NCBI GenBank assembly: GCA_024280885.1
Contig: JAJRPF010000016.1
Span: 1-64,000 of the forward strand
From: Planctomycetota bacterium
Lineage (GTDB): Bacteria > Planctomycetota > JAJSAM01 > JAJVHW01
DNA: 64,000 bases
Direction of reading: 5' to 3'
The position numbers were made by a program, and so were the translations under genes. Shown here piece by piece: positions 19,194 through 27,779 of this stretch. Every line of letters begins with the position of its first letter. Position 1 is the stretch's first letter. The notes under the pieces were generated by a model, which had not been told where the DNA came from, searched no databases, and saw only the letters and a list, made by a program, of their open reading frames with translations.

Positions 19194-19987
19194 TCCGACG
19201 CCTGCTCCTTCGCCTTCGCTTGGCGCCGCTTCTCTTTGCTCTCCAGAAAGGCACCCATGCGGTCGAGCTTGTCCTGACTCTCGAAGAGCACTGCTTGCGC
19301 GAGCTGCTCGACGAGCGCTCCCGTCTGATGCCCGGCACGACTCGACGTGTTGAGTGCGATCTTGGCCATCCGCACGGCGAGCCCGCCCTGTCGCGCGATC
19401 TGCGCCGCGAGCTCTTCTGCCGCGTCGAGCACGTTCTCGTCATCCACGAGGCGATTGACGAGACCGATGCGCTCGGCTTCCTCCGCGTCCACGAGTCGCC
19501 CGGTGAAGATGATGTCGCGCGCGCGGCCGATGCCCACCAGTCGCGGCAGTCGCTGCGTTCCACCGGCGGCGGGAATGATCCCGAGTGCCACCTCGGGCTG
19601 GCCGAGCTTGGCCGAGCGGCCGGCGACCCGTAGATCGCACGCCATCGCCAACTCGCAGCCCCCGCCGAGCGCGTACCCGGTGATCGCAGCGATGGTCGGG
19701 CACGGCAGATCCTCGACGCGCTGGAAGAGGCGCGCGTTGATGATCTGGAGCGCTTCGGCAGCGCCGCGCTCGCGCAACTGTGCGATATCCGCGCCGGCCG
19801 CGAACGCCTTGCCGCCCGCACCCGAGAGGATCGCGACGCGTACGTTGGCGTCGGTCTCGAGCGCATCCATCGCGCGGTGCAGGTCGTCGATCATCGCCTG
19901 GTCGATGGCGTTGCGCTTCTCCGGGCGATTGAGCACGATGTGCGCGACGGCGTCGTCCACCGAGTAGAGGAGATTGTCGAAGATCAT
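19190..19987 (-). CDS. Enoyl-CoA hydratase (canonical crotonase)
   Basis: The ATG at 19987 has a gagg site and gives 265 residues. A longer upstream frame is low-quality. Both crotonase glutamates are present: E112 in GGGCELAMACDL and E132 in GQPEVALGIIPAAGGTQRLPRL, the full signature of enzymes that hydrate trans-2-enoyl-CoA to 3-hydroxyacyl-CoA. The oxyanion-hole segment is KAFAAGADIAQL (60-71). The substrate is probably short-chain (crotonyl-CoA type). It is coupled to the downstream lipoprotein gene and follows the zinc-type oxidoreductase gene, both on the minus strand. Confidence 0.9.
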   Translation of the reverse strand: MIFDNLLYSVDDAVAHIVLNRPEKRNAIDQAMIDDLHRAMDALETDANVRVAILSGAGGKAFAAGADIAQLRERGAAEALQIINARLFQRVEDLPCPTIAAITGYALGGGCELAMACDLRVAGRSAKLGQPEVALGIIPAAGGTQRLPRLVGIGRARDIIFTGRLVDAEEAERIGLVNRLVDDENVLDAAEELAAQIARQGGLAVRMAKIALNTSSRAGHQTGALVEQLAQAVLFESQDKLDRMGAFLESKEKRRQAKAKEQASE

Positions 19988-20049
19988 GATGCTTGCCTCG
20001 TTGCGTTGGTTCGCTGTCTTGGAAGCGGCTGTGTCGATGGTCGCCCTCT

Positions 20050-20083
20050 TCAGGGAAGCAGGACGGTCAGGGAAGCAGGATGA
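20050..20083. repeat. 17-bp tandem duplication at the oxidoreductase 3-prime end
   Basis: The 17-base block tcagggaagcaggacgg (20050-20066) is repeated with three late changes as 20067-20083. The second block holds the last codons and the stop of the dehydrogenase, and the first is a copy placed just after it. It looks like a slippage duplication. Confidence 0.75.
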
Positions 20084-21107
20084 CCTTGCCGAATTGCTCG
20101 CGGTTCTCGAGCACGGCGTGGGCGTCACGGATCCGGTCGAGCGGCATCACGCGGTCGATTACAGGTCGTAGCTTACCCGCCTCCATGTGCTTCACGATCT
20201 CGTGGAGTTCGCTCCTGCTGCCCATCGTGGAGCCGAGGAAGCTGAGGCTCTTGAAGAAGAGCATGCGCAGGTCGAATTTGCCCTCGAAGCCACTCGTTGC
20301 ACCGCAGGTGACGAGCCGTCCGCCCCAGGTCAACGACTTCACGCTGCCGGGGAACGTCACTTCGCCCGTGTGCTCGAACACGATGTCCACTCCGCGCTTG
20401 TTGGTGATGCCACGGACCTCGCGCGCAAAATCGTTCTGCCGGTAGTTGATGAGGTGGTCCGCGCCGAGCTCGCGCGCCTGCTCCAACTTCGCGTCGGAGC
20501 TGGCCGTTGCGATGACCGTTGCGCCCCACATTTTCGCGATCTGGACGGCCGCACTTCCGACGCCGCTGCCAGCTGCGTGGACGAGCACCCACTCGCCGGG
20601 TCGCACGTGACAGCGCGCGACCAGCATGTGCCACGCGGTCAGGAACACGAGCGGGAACGCAGCGGCCTCTTCGAACGACATGGTGGCGGGTTTGGGCAGC
20701 AAGTTCGCCGCTGGAACCACGGCGTACTCGGCGCAGCCACCATCGGCGGTCTCGCCAAAGATGCCGTACTTGGGACAGAGGTTGTCGTCGCCGGAAAGGC
20801 AGGCGCGACACGTACCGCACGAGAACCCGGGCGCAATCGCGACTTCGTCGCCCACCGTCGCGTTGGTGACCCCGGCGCCCAGAGCATCCACCTCGCCCGA
20901 GAAGTCGCAGCCGAGGATCATCGGCAACGGGAATTTGTGTCCGGGAACGCCGTTGCGCACCCACAGGTCCAGGTGGTTGACGCCGATTGCGCGCACCTTC
21001 ACGCGCACCTGGCCGGCCCCCGGCTCCGGGATCGGACGCTCTTCGATGCTGATCTGGTCGATCCCGCCGTGCTCGTGCACGACTGCGCAACGCATGGTCT
21101 TGGTCAC
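20067..21107 (-). CDS. Zinc-type medium-chain dehydrogenase/quinone-oxidoreductase-like protein
   Basis: The 346-residue protein begins with GTG (an ATG four codons later is an alternative). It is a complete medium-chain dehydrogenase: GroES-like N-domain, then a Rossmann domain with VHAAGSGVGSAAVQIAKMWG. The structural zinc cysteines C97, C100, C103 and C111 are intact. The catalytic zinc site is changed: the usual cysteine position reads N-H-L-D and the usual histidine position reads GCDFSGE. It therefore resembles the alcohol dehydrogenase/quinone reductase border group that keeps only structural zinc. NAD(P)H-dependent reduction or oxidation of a small carbonyl or alcohol is likely, substrate unknown. 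It lies just upstream of the crotonase gene. Confidence 0.85.
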   Translation of the reverse strand: MTKTMRCAVVHEHGGIDQISIEERPIPEPGAGQVRVKVRAIGVNHLDLWVRNGVPGHKFPLPMILGCDFSGEVDALGAGVTNATVGDEVAIAPGFSCGTCRACLSGDDNLCPKYGIFGETADGGCAEYAVVPAANLLPKPATMSFEEAAAFPLVFLTAWHMLVARCHVRPGEWVLVHAAGSGVGSAAVQIAKMWGATVIATASSDAKLEQARELGADHLINYRQNDFAREVRGITNKRGVDIVFEHTGEVTFPGSVKSLTWGGRLVTCGATSGFEGKFDLRMLFFKSLSFLGSTMGSRSELHEIVKHMEAGKLRPVIDRVMPLDRIRDAHAVLENREQFGKVILLP

Positions 21108-21491
21108 GTTCCGTTCCCTCTCACTGCGCTCACGCGCAAGGCGACTCGTATGCCTGATGGCTGAAGTTCTACTTGTAGCGAAGCGGGAGCCACTCCAGCA
21201 TCGCGATGTCGGCGTCCTTGCATGTCTCGCATTTTCGGCGCTCGACAGGACGACACTGTGAATCTAGCCCCCACGGCACCCCGACACTCCCGACACCCCG
21301 CTCCGCTGACACTCCGGCACGGAGGCCACGTAGTGCGTCACCAGAGTGACTCGGTTGGGAGCCCCAGTGGGAGTCCCAGCCGCGGAGAGCTACCGGCCTC
21401 ATCCGAGACCGAGGTCGCACCGTTGCCACGGACCGCGGAAGCTACCCGACAGCCAGGGCGCGTACGCCCCGAAACGAAGCGGAGGCCCGAC
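21108..21491. other. 384-bp divergent intergenic region
   Basis: This stretch separates the oxidoreductase (leftward) from the SDR gene (rightward) and should hold both promoters. No convincing promoter hexamers stand out. On the minus strand a short open tail with G/C-rich third positions ends RRKCETCKDADIAMLEWLPL before a stop at 21169-21171. It could be a small protein or the end of a decayed gene. The SDR frame is also open back to 21222, but its translation there is low-complexity and not coding-like. Confidence 0.4.
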
Positions 21492-22259
21492 GTGGATGAC
21501 ACAGGCAAGCGGCGTGTGGCGCTGGTCACCGGGGGGAGTCGCGGAATCGGCATGGCGATCGCGCGTGCGCTCGCGAGTTCCGGTCACGACGTCGCCATCA
21601 CCGCCCGTGACGCAGAGCAGGGCGCCGATGCGGTCGCGGAACTGATCGCGCTCGGCACCCACGCGTACGCGGTGGCGATGGATGTCGCGAACCCGACCGA
21701 CGTGGACGAGGCCGTGACGGCCATCGGTGCTGTGCTCGGATCGCCCGACGTCGTCGTCAACAACGCCGGGGTCGCCGGAGCCAAGCCGTTCCAGAGCCTC
21801 ACAGTCGAGGAATGGGACGAGTCGATGAACGTCAACGCGCGGGGCGCCTTCCTCGTCACGCGCGCCTGCCTTCCGGCGATGCTGGAGGCGAACTGGGGAC
21901 GGGTCATCAACGTCGCGAGCACGGCGGCGCTCGAGGGTGTTCCCTACGCGGCGCACTACGCGGCGTCGAAGCACGCGCTACTTGGCATGACCCGCTCGCT
22001 CGCACTGGAGGTCGCGCGCAAGGGCATCACCGCGAATTGCGTCTGTCCCGGGTTTGTCGAGACCGAGATGACGGAGCGCTCGATCGAGAACATCGTGAAG
22101 GCGACCGCCCGCAGCCCTGAGCAGGCGCGGCGCGCGCTCGAGGCGAATAGTCCTGCCCGGCGTCTCATCCAGCCCGAGGAGATCGGCGCGGCCGTCGCGT
22201 TCCTCGCGAGCGATGCAGCGTACGGCGTCAACGGCACGCACGTCGTCATCAACGGCTGA
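21492..22259 (+). CDS. Short-chain dehydrogenase/reductase (SDR family)
   Basis: GTG at 21492 with GGAGG six bases upstream gives 255 residues. The cofactor motif is TGGSRGIG (13-20), followed by VNNAGVAG (89-96). The catalytic triad is S143, Y156 and K160 (YAASK). The acidic residue near the second strand is not a strong NAD or NADP signal. The layout matches 3-hydroxyacyl-CoA/ACP reductase-like SDRs (classical type), and PHB-type acetoacetyl-CoA or 3-hydroxybutyrate dehydrogenase is plausible given the neighbouring acyl-CoA genes. The family alone does not set the substrate. Confidence 0.88.
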   Translation: MDDTGKRRVALVTGGSRGIGMAIARALASSGHDVAITARDAEQGADAVAELIALGTHAYAVAMDVANPTDVDEAVTAIGAVLGSPDVVVNNAGVAGAKPFQSLTVEEWDESMNVNARGAFLVTRACLPAMLEANWGRVINVASTAALEGVPYAAHYAASKHALLGMTRSLALEVARKGITANCVCPGFVETEMTERSIENIVKATARSPEQARRALEANSPARRLIQPEEIGAAVAFLASDAAYGVNGTHVVING

Positions 22260-22411
22260 CCGTCGGAGGCGAGGGATAGCCTCGCACGTTGCGGGGCGTC
22301 TGTGCGTGGTCCAGCGTGAACCACGGGGCGCTCTCTGCGGTTGCAGTCTGCCCATGGGACGACGGCAAGTGTCGTCGGCGACGGAGCATTGTCCGTCATG
22401 GAGGATGGGGC

Positions 22412-23011
22412 ATGTGGACCTGGATCACTGATCTGCGCGGGATCGACGTTGTGTTCTTCGGATGCGCGGCGATCGGTGGGTCGATCTTCCTGCTACGGAT
22501 GGCGATGCTCTTCGCTGGGCTCGGTGGCCATGGCGACATGGACCACGACTTCGACAGCCCTAACTTCGACAGCATGGACTCGGTCGATCTGGATCACGAC
22601 CATGACATGGGTGCCGGAGTCCTCTCGCTCACGACGTTGACCGGCTTCTTCCTGATGTTCGGGCTCACCGGACTTGGGATGCGGCGCGGAGAGGGTGCGG
22701 GGGCGACGGTGTCGGTCGCAGTGGCGACTGTTGTCGGCGTCGCCACGATGCTTGGGTTGGCGAAGATGCTGGTGGCGGTCTACCGGCTGCGTTCCAGCGG
22801 CAACATCGAGGCAGTGAACGCGGTCGGCGAAGAAGGCAGCGTCTACCTGACGATCCCGTCCGGTGGTCGCGGGCAGGTGCGGGTCACGATTCAGAACCGA
22901 CTCAAGGTGATGGACGCGGTCGCGGAGCAATCCGTCGAATTGACGACGGGAACGTCCATACGCGTCGTGCGGGTGATCGAAGGCGGCGTGTTGGTCGTCG
23001 AGAAGGCGTAA
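22412..23011 (+). CDS. NfeD-like membrane protein partnered with flotillin
   Basis: ATG 22412 follows GGAGG by seven bases and gives 199 residues. It has about three transmembrane helices (about 12-34, 68-85, 91-113), an unusual acidic/His loop between the first two (GDMDHDFDSPNFDSMDSVDL and HDHDMG), and a C-terminal beta-barrel of OB type (about 120-199, NAVGEEGSVYLTIPSGGRGQ). NfeD-family proteins with an OB-fold typically sit beside stomatin or flotillin genes and act with them in membrane microdomains. The flotillin gene starts 51 bases downstream. The acidic His/Asp loop could bind metal ions but this is inference. Confidence 0.78.
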   Translation: MWTWITDLRGIDVVFFGCAAIGGSIFLLRMAMLFAGLGGHGDMDHDFDSPNFDSMDSVDLDHDHDMGAGVLSLTTLTGFFLMFGLTGLGMRRGEGAGATVSVAVATVVGVATMLGLAKMLVAVYRLRSSGNIEAVNAVGEEGSVYLTIPSGGRGQVRVTIQNRLKVMDAVAEQSVELTTGTSIRVVRVIEGGVLVVEKA

Positions 23012-23061
23012 GCGAGTACGGTTCTTCTGACAGATCCAAGTTCGAGGAAGAGGAGGAGATG

Positions 23062-24714
23062 ATGGAAGCGTTCCATCCACTGATCGCAGGCCTGATGGGC
23101 GAGGGTTGGGTCATTGGGGTAGTGATCGTCCTGATCCTGCTCGTGTTCGGCGCATTGCTCGTCATGGCCACGCGCTACAAGCGCTGTCCGTCGGATCGCA
23201 TTCTCGTGATCTACGGCAAGGTGGCCGACGGCCAATCCGCGCGGTGTATTCACGGCGGCGGTGCATTCATCATCCCGATCATTCAGGACTATCAATTCCT
23301 GAGCCTCACGCCGCTGACGATGAGCATTCCGCTGCGCGGGGCGCTCTCGCTGCAGAATATCCGGATCGACGTGCCGAGCACGTTCACCGTCGGTATCAGC
23401 GTCGATCCCGCGATCATGTCGAACGCCGCCGAGCGCCTGCTCGGTCTTGCGCCGCGCGAGATCGAAGAGATGGGGCGCGAGATCATCTTCGGGCAACTGC
23501 GCCTCACGGTCGCGTCGTTGACGATCGAGCAGATCAACCAGGACCGCGAGAGCTTCCTGGCGTCGATCCGCAACAACGTCGAGCCGGAACTCAACAAGAT
23601 CGGTCTCTATCTGATCAACGTGAACATCACGGATATCACGGACGAGTCCGACTACATCGAGAGCATCGGCAAGAAGGCCGCCGCCGAGGCGATCCAGGCC
23701 GCGCGCGTCGATGTGGCCGTCGAAGAGAAGTCCGGTGCAATCGGCGAGTCGGATGCGGTGCGAGAGAAGGTGATCCGTGTCGCGGAGAACCTCGCCGCGT
23801 CGGACAAGGGCAAGAAGGAGGCCGAGGCTGATCGGCGCGTCTTCGTCCAGGGCCAGGAAGCCAACGCTGTCGAGGGCGAGAACACCGCGAAGGCTCAGAT
23901 CGCCGCTACGAATGCTGAACTTGCAATCAAGGTTGCCGAGCAGGAAGCCGCGGCTGACAAGGGCCGCAAGGCGGCTGACGCCGACCGGCGCGTGTTCGTG
24001 CAGGGCCAGGAGGCCGACGCGATCGCGGGCGAGAACACGGCGAAAGCCAATATCGCCGCCGCCAACGCCACGCTCGCCGAGAAGGAAGCCGACGCTCGCC
24101 AGCGTGGTGAGATTGCGCGGCGCAAAGCGCAGGCGGAGATCCAGAAAGCGGTCGCCCGCGCCGAGACGGAGCGCCTGACGGCCGAGGAGGTCGTTCGCGA
24201 GGAGATCGACAAGCGCAAGGTCGAGATCGCGGCCGAAGCCGAAGCCGAGAAGCGTCGGCGCGAGGCGCGTGGTGAAGCCGACGCGATCCTGGCGATGTAC
24301 ACCGCCGAGGCCGAGGGCATCCGCAAGGTGCTCGATGCGAAGGCGGGCGGGTACGCCGCGCTCGTCGACAGCTGCGGGGGCGACGCGCGCGCCGTTGCGA
24401 CACTGCTGATGACCGAGAAGATCGAGGCGATCGTCGCGAAGCAGGTCGAGGCCATCCAGAACCTCAAGATCGACAAGATCACGGTCTGGGACTCCGGCGG
24501 CGGTGGCAACGGCGAGGGCTCATCGACGTCGAATTTCATCAGCAGTCTGATCAAGAGCCTGCCCCCGATCCACGATGTGGCCGGGATGGCGGGAGTCGAG
24601 TTGCCGGAGTATCTCGGTCACCTGCGACCGGAGGGCACGACGGCGGAAGCGGACGTCGCAACGGACGTCGAAGGGGAGACGCACCCCGGAGCAGAGTTGG
24701 CTGGCACGGCCTGA
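23062..24714 (+). CDS. Flotillin-like SPFH-domain protein with duplicated coiled-coil segment
   Basis: AGGAGG (23051-23056) lies five bases before the second of two adjacent ATGs. Choosing it gives 550 residues. One N-terminal transmembrane helix (about 14-37) is followed by an SPFH/band-7 domain (about 40-210, PSDRILVIYGKVADG, TIEQINQDRESF) and a long Ala/Glu-rich coiled coil. Within the coiled coil a 51-residue unit (DKGKKEAEADRRVFVQGQE and onward) occurs twice in tandem. Flotillins form oligomers that organise membrane microdomains. The 3-prime part (about 480-550) is a flexible acidic tail. The NfeD-like gene just upstream completes the usual pair. A long hairpin element starts two bases after the stop codon. 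Confidence 0.9.
   Translation: MEAFHPLIAGLMGEGWVIGVVIVLILLVFGALLVMATRYKRCPSDRILVIYGKVADGQSARCIHGGGAFIIPIIQDYQFLSLTPLTMSIPLRGALSLQNIRIDVPSTFTVGISVDPAIMSNAAERLLGLAPREIEEMGREIIFGQLRLTVASLTIEQINQDRESFLASIRNNVEPELNKIGLYLINVNITDITDESDYIESIGKKAAAEAIQAARVDVAVEEKSGAIGESDAVREKVIRVAENLAASDKGKKEAEADRRVFVQGQEANAVEGENTAKAQIAATNAELAIKVAEQEAAADKGRKAADADRRVFVQGQEADAIAGENTAKANIAAANATLAEKEADARQRGEIARRKAQAEIQKAVARAETERLTAEEVVREEIDKRKVEIAAEAEAEKRRREARGEADAILAMYTAEAEGIRKVLDAKAGGYAALVDSCGGDARAVATLLMTEKIEAIVAKQVEAIQNLKIDKITVWDSGGGGNGEGSSTSNFISSLIKSLPPIHDVAGMAGVELPEYLGHLRPEGTTAEADVATDVEGETHPGAELAGTA
23803..24108 (+). repeat. 153-bp in-frame tandem duplication in the flotillin gene
   Basis: Two adjacent 153-base units begin at 23803 and 23956. 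They encode two 51-residue repeats with the core ADRRVFVQGQEA and GENTAKA in both, and they diverge toward the end. The array adds length to the coiled coil while keeping heptad phase. Confidence 0.85.
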
Positions 24715-24716
24715 GG

Positions 24717-24818
24717 CGATACGTAGCCAGGACAATTTCGGCAGAGTTCGGGGGTTTGCTCTCGCCAGCTTGAGCGCGTGGCGCCGAACTCTGCCGAAAT
24801 TGTCCTGGCTCCGTATCG
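24717..24818. repeat. Long hairpin element, copy A
   Basis: An inverted repeat with 34-base arms (24717-24750 and 24785-24818; one mismatch) and a 34-base loop starts two bases after the flotillin stop codon. The core of each arm reads ggacaatttcggcagag. The same element occurs at 46054-46155 with one changed base pair. No poly-T run follows, so it is not a classic terminator. Confidence 0.92.
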
Positions 24819-24902
24819 CTACCGTCTCGCCGGGCCATTCCGCGCTCCGGCGCGGAATCCCCGCGTGCGCAATCCGCGACTCCGGTCACCCTGGAGGCAC
24901 GC

Positions 24903-25850
24903 GTGCGATGCGTCGTCGCCGTGGATCGCCGAAGGGAGCCGATCTCGATGCTGATGCCGGAGGATCTCGAGAAGCTACGTCTCTCCGGACGGATCTCCGC
25001 CGCCGCGCGCGAGCACGGTCGCACGCTGATCGTCCCGGGTGCGAAGATCCGCGAGATCGCCGAGGCGGCCGAGGCCGTCATCCGCGACATGGGCGCCGGC
25101 CTGGCATTCCCCGCGCAGCTCTCGCGAAACCACGTCGCCGCGCATTACTGTTCTGCGCCCGATGACGAGACAGAGATCGAGCCGGGCGACATCGTGAAGT
25201 TCGATCTGGGCGCGCACATCGACGGCTACGTCACCGACACGGCGCTCACCGTGGACCTCCGCGACGGCCCCGACTCCCCACTGGTCGAGGCGAGTCGGCG
25301 CGCACTCGAGAACGCGATCGAGTTGATGGGCCCGGGCGCCCGGATCACCGAGATCGGCGCAGCCATCGAGAGCACGATCCAGTCGTATGGCTTCTCTCCG
25401 ATCTACGACCTGACAGGCCACGGCGTCGCGCGCTATCTCGTTCACTGCGCGCCGAGCGTCCCCAACTTCCGCGATCTGCGCGCAGCGCGCCTCCGCGCCG
25501 GACAGACCATCGCCTGTGAACCGTTCGCGTGCGATGGCCGCGGGCGCATCCACCACGAGGGCGCCGCACAGGTGTTCGGCCTTCTTCGCATGCCGCAACC
25601 AGCGGACGGTCTCTCCGCCGCAGTCGAAGCGGCAGCGCGCGCCACGAAGAAGCTCCCGTTCGCGCGGCGTTGTCTCCTGCGCCACCTCCCCGACGTAGCG
25701 GCGGTCGACGACGCCCTCGCCGCGTTCGAAGCGGCACAGATCCTGCACGCATACCCCCCGCTGGCCGAGCGCCGCGGCGTGCGCGTGGCCCAGACGGAAC
25801 ACACGATCTACATCCACGAAGACCGAGCAGAAGTCCTCACTCGCGCGTGA
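24903..25850 (+). CDS. map: Type II (archaeal-type) methionine aminopeptidase
   Basis: GTG 24903 has GGAGG five bases upstream and gives 315 residues. An ATG at 24948 starts the conserved domain and is a good alternative. The pita-bread fold is clear: NHVAAHY (substrate-side histidine), DIVKFDLGAHIDGYVTDTALT with the two metal aspartates, TGHGVA with the metal histidine, ACEPFA and TEHTIYI with the metal glutamates. HCAPSVPN corresponds to the second active-site histidine segment of type II enzymes. This branch is usual in archaea and rare in bacteria. It removes initiator methionine from new proteins, releasing Met. The hairpin element separates it from flotillin. Confidence 0.9.
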   Translation: MRCVVAVDRRREPISMLMPEDLEKLRLSGRISAAAREHGRTLIVPGAKIREIAEAAEAVIRDMGAGLAFPAQLSRNHVAAHYCSAPDDETEIEPGDIVKFDLGAHIDGYVTDTALTVDLRDGPDSPLVEASRRALENAIELMGPGARITEIGAAIESTIQSYGFSPIYDLTGHGVARYLVHCAPSVPNFRDLRAARLRAGQTIACEPFACDGRGRIHHEGAAQVFGLLRMPQPADGLSAAVEAAARATKKLPFARRCLLRHLPDVAAVDDALAAFEAAQILHAYPPLAERRGVRVAQTEHTIYIHEDRAEVLTRA

Positions 25851-25974
25851 TTTGTAAGCTGTGCGCGAAGCGCGCAGGTTGCCAGTCAGTATTGCGTTTG
25901 TGGTGCCTCCGGCACCCCGCTCGCTACGCTCGGATCTGTCTCCTGCCGATACGTCCACCGGAGGGCGCGCGCAC

Positions 25975-27612
25975 TTGGATGAGACATCGGATTCGATCGA
26001 GGAACTGCGGGCCGAGGTTGCTCGGCTCCGCCGGGCCGCTGAGGCTCTTGATCGGACGTCGGAGGCGCTGCGCGAGTCAGAGCAGCGTCTTGCGCAGCTC
26101 TTCCATCAATGCCCGATCGCGGTGATCGAGTGGGATACCACGTTCTGCGTCGTGCAGTGGAACGCGGCCGCTGAGCGGATCTTCGGGTACTCGCGGGCGG
26201 AGATGCTCGGTGAGCACGCGCGCAAGATCATCCCGCCTGCCGCGCGCCCGCATGTCGATCAGATCTGGGAAGATCTGGTCAGCCGTCACGGTGGGACACG
26301 AAGCCGCAACGAGAACGTCACGGCCACCGGCGAGACCATCGTGTGCGAGTGGTACAACGGGCCGCGCGTGGACGACGACGGTCGGGTCGTAGGGGTCATC
26401 TCGCTTGCGCAGGACGTGACCGAGATCGCCCGGGCCGAGGACGAGCGCCGCCGGCTCGAGCGCCGCATGGTCGAAGCCGCGAAGCTGGAAAGCCTCGGTG
26501 TCCTCGCCGGTGGCGTCGCCCACGACTTCAACAACCTGCTCGTCGGCATCGTGGGCGCGACCAGTCTAGCGCTCCACGAACTCCCTCCGGGATCTCCCGT
26601 CCGGAGCCACCTGGACCTCGTGGCCGGTAGCGCTGATCGTGCGGCCGAGTTGACGCGTCAGATGCTCGCGTATTCGGGCAAGGGCCGCTTCGTGGTGGAA
26701 CCCGTCGAATTGGGGGCATTGGTCGGCGAGATGGCGCGACTACTCCAGGCGTCGATCAGCAAGAAGGCGCGCCTTGATTGCCGGATCGGCGCAACCGGCG
26801 GGACGATCGAGGGCGACGCCACGCAATTGCGCCAGGTCGTGATGAACCTCATTTTGAATGCGTCTGACGCGGTGGAAGAGAAGGGTGGGGACATCATCGT
26901 CTCGACCGGCGTCATGTTGGTCTCGGCGGCCCATCTGCGCTCGACCTGGCTGCATGATGACATCGAACCCGGCGAGTACGCCTTCGTGGATGTCACGGAT
27001 ACGGGGACGGGGATGGACGCGGCCACGCGCGCTCGGATCTTCGATCCCTTCTTCACCACGAAGCCGCGCGGCCACGGGCTTGGATTGGCTGCCGCACAAG
27101 GGATCGTGCGCGCTCACCACGGGTTCATCGACGTCGAGAGCGTCTCGGGCACAGGTACTCGAATCCGCATTGGGTTCCCAGCGGGACGCGAGAAGGTCGC
27201 GGTTCCGCCGAGCGAAGTCGAGAGGGCGCGGGCGCAGTGTGGCGTGGGCACCATCCTGTTGGCCGACGACGAGCCCGTTGTCCGCGAAATCGCGCGTCGA
27301 ACGCTGGAGACCGAGGGTTTCTCGGTTCGCGAGGCGTCTGACGGTCGCGAGGCGGTCGCGCTCTTCGCGGCAGCTCCCGCATCGTTCCGAGCAATCCTGG
27401 TCGATCTGACCATGCCGCACCTCTCTGGCGACGAGGTCTTGCGACAGGTTCACGCGCTCGCTCCGGAGACCCCGATCGTGCTGATGAGTGGCTTCGACGA
27501 GGGGGAGATCACTCGCCGCTACGGTGTCGAGGGACTCGCCGGATTCCTGCAGAAGCCTTTCCGCCCCGAGGACCTCCTGCGGGTGTTGCACGCGGCGCTT
27601 GAGACTGCCTGA
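25975..27612 (+). CDS. Hybrid PAS-histidine kinase with C-terminal receiver domain
   Basis: A TTG at 25975 with GGAGGG nine bases upstream gives 545 residues. The longer upstream frame is low quality. An N-terminal coiled coil leads to one PAS domain (about residues 35-150, CPIAVIEWDTTFCVVQWNAA). The phosphoacceptor is H183 in AGGVAHDFNNLL. N, G1 and G2 boxes of the kinase follow (NLILNASDAV, VTDTGTGM, GHGLGLAAA). A receiver domain ends the chain with the phosphorylated aspartate D477 in VDLTMPHLSG. No transmembrane helix is seen, so it is a cytoplasmic sensor. HDFNNLL-type kinases are common in hybrid phosphorelays. The signal and the output partner are not encoded next to it. Confidence 0.9.
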   Translation: MDETSDSIEELRAEVARLRRAAEALDRTSEALRESEQRLAQLFHQCPIAVIEWDTTFCVVQWNAAAERIFGYSRAEMLGEHARKIIPPAARPHVDQIWEDLVSRHGGTRSRNENVTATGETIVCEWYNGPRVDDDGRVVGVISLAQDVTEIARAEDERRRLERRMVEAAKLESLGVLAGGVAHDFNNLLVGIVGATSLALHELPPGSPVRSHLDLVAGSADRAAELTRQMLAYSGKGRFVVEPVELGALVGEMARLLQASISKKARLDCRIGATGGTIEGDATQLRQVVMNLILNASDAVEEKGGDIIVSTGVMLVSAAHLRSTWLHDDIEPGEYAFVDVTDTGTGMDAATRARIFDPFFTTKPRGHGLGLAAAQGIVRAHHGFIDVESVSGTGTRIRIGFPAGREKVAVPPSEVERARAQCGVGTILLADDEPVVREIARRTLETEGFSVREASDGREAVALFAAAPASFRAILVDLTMPHLSGDEVLRQVHALAPETPIVLMSGFDEGEITRRYGVEGLAGFLQKPFRPEDLLRVLHAALETA

Positions 27613-27779
27613 GTCCCGTGCCTGGCGGGTGCGTGTCCCGCGCGGATGCCTCCTCGGCCTCTGACGGACCGTGGTAGGATCCGGGTTTCACAAGCCTGCG
27701 GCGCCCGAGACACGGGCTGCCACCAGCGTTGCCGCGCGCCCGCGCAGGGGTGTGCGGCGGCAAAATCAGGAGTCACGCG

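Noticed and set aside
21222..21491. N-terminal extension of the SDR protein by 90 residues
   Set aside because: The extension is Pro/Arg/Ser-rich and not coding-like, while GTG 21492 has a perfect GGAGG.
24715..24902. tRNA or riboswitch upstream of the methionine aminopeptidase
   Set aside because: The structure is a long simple hairpin without cloverleaf or known aptamer features.
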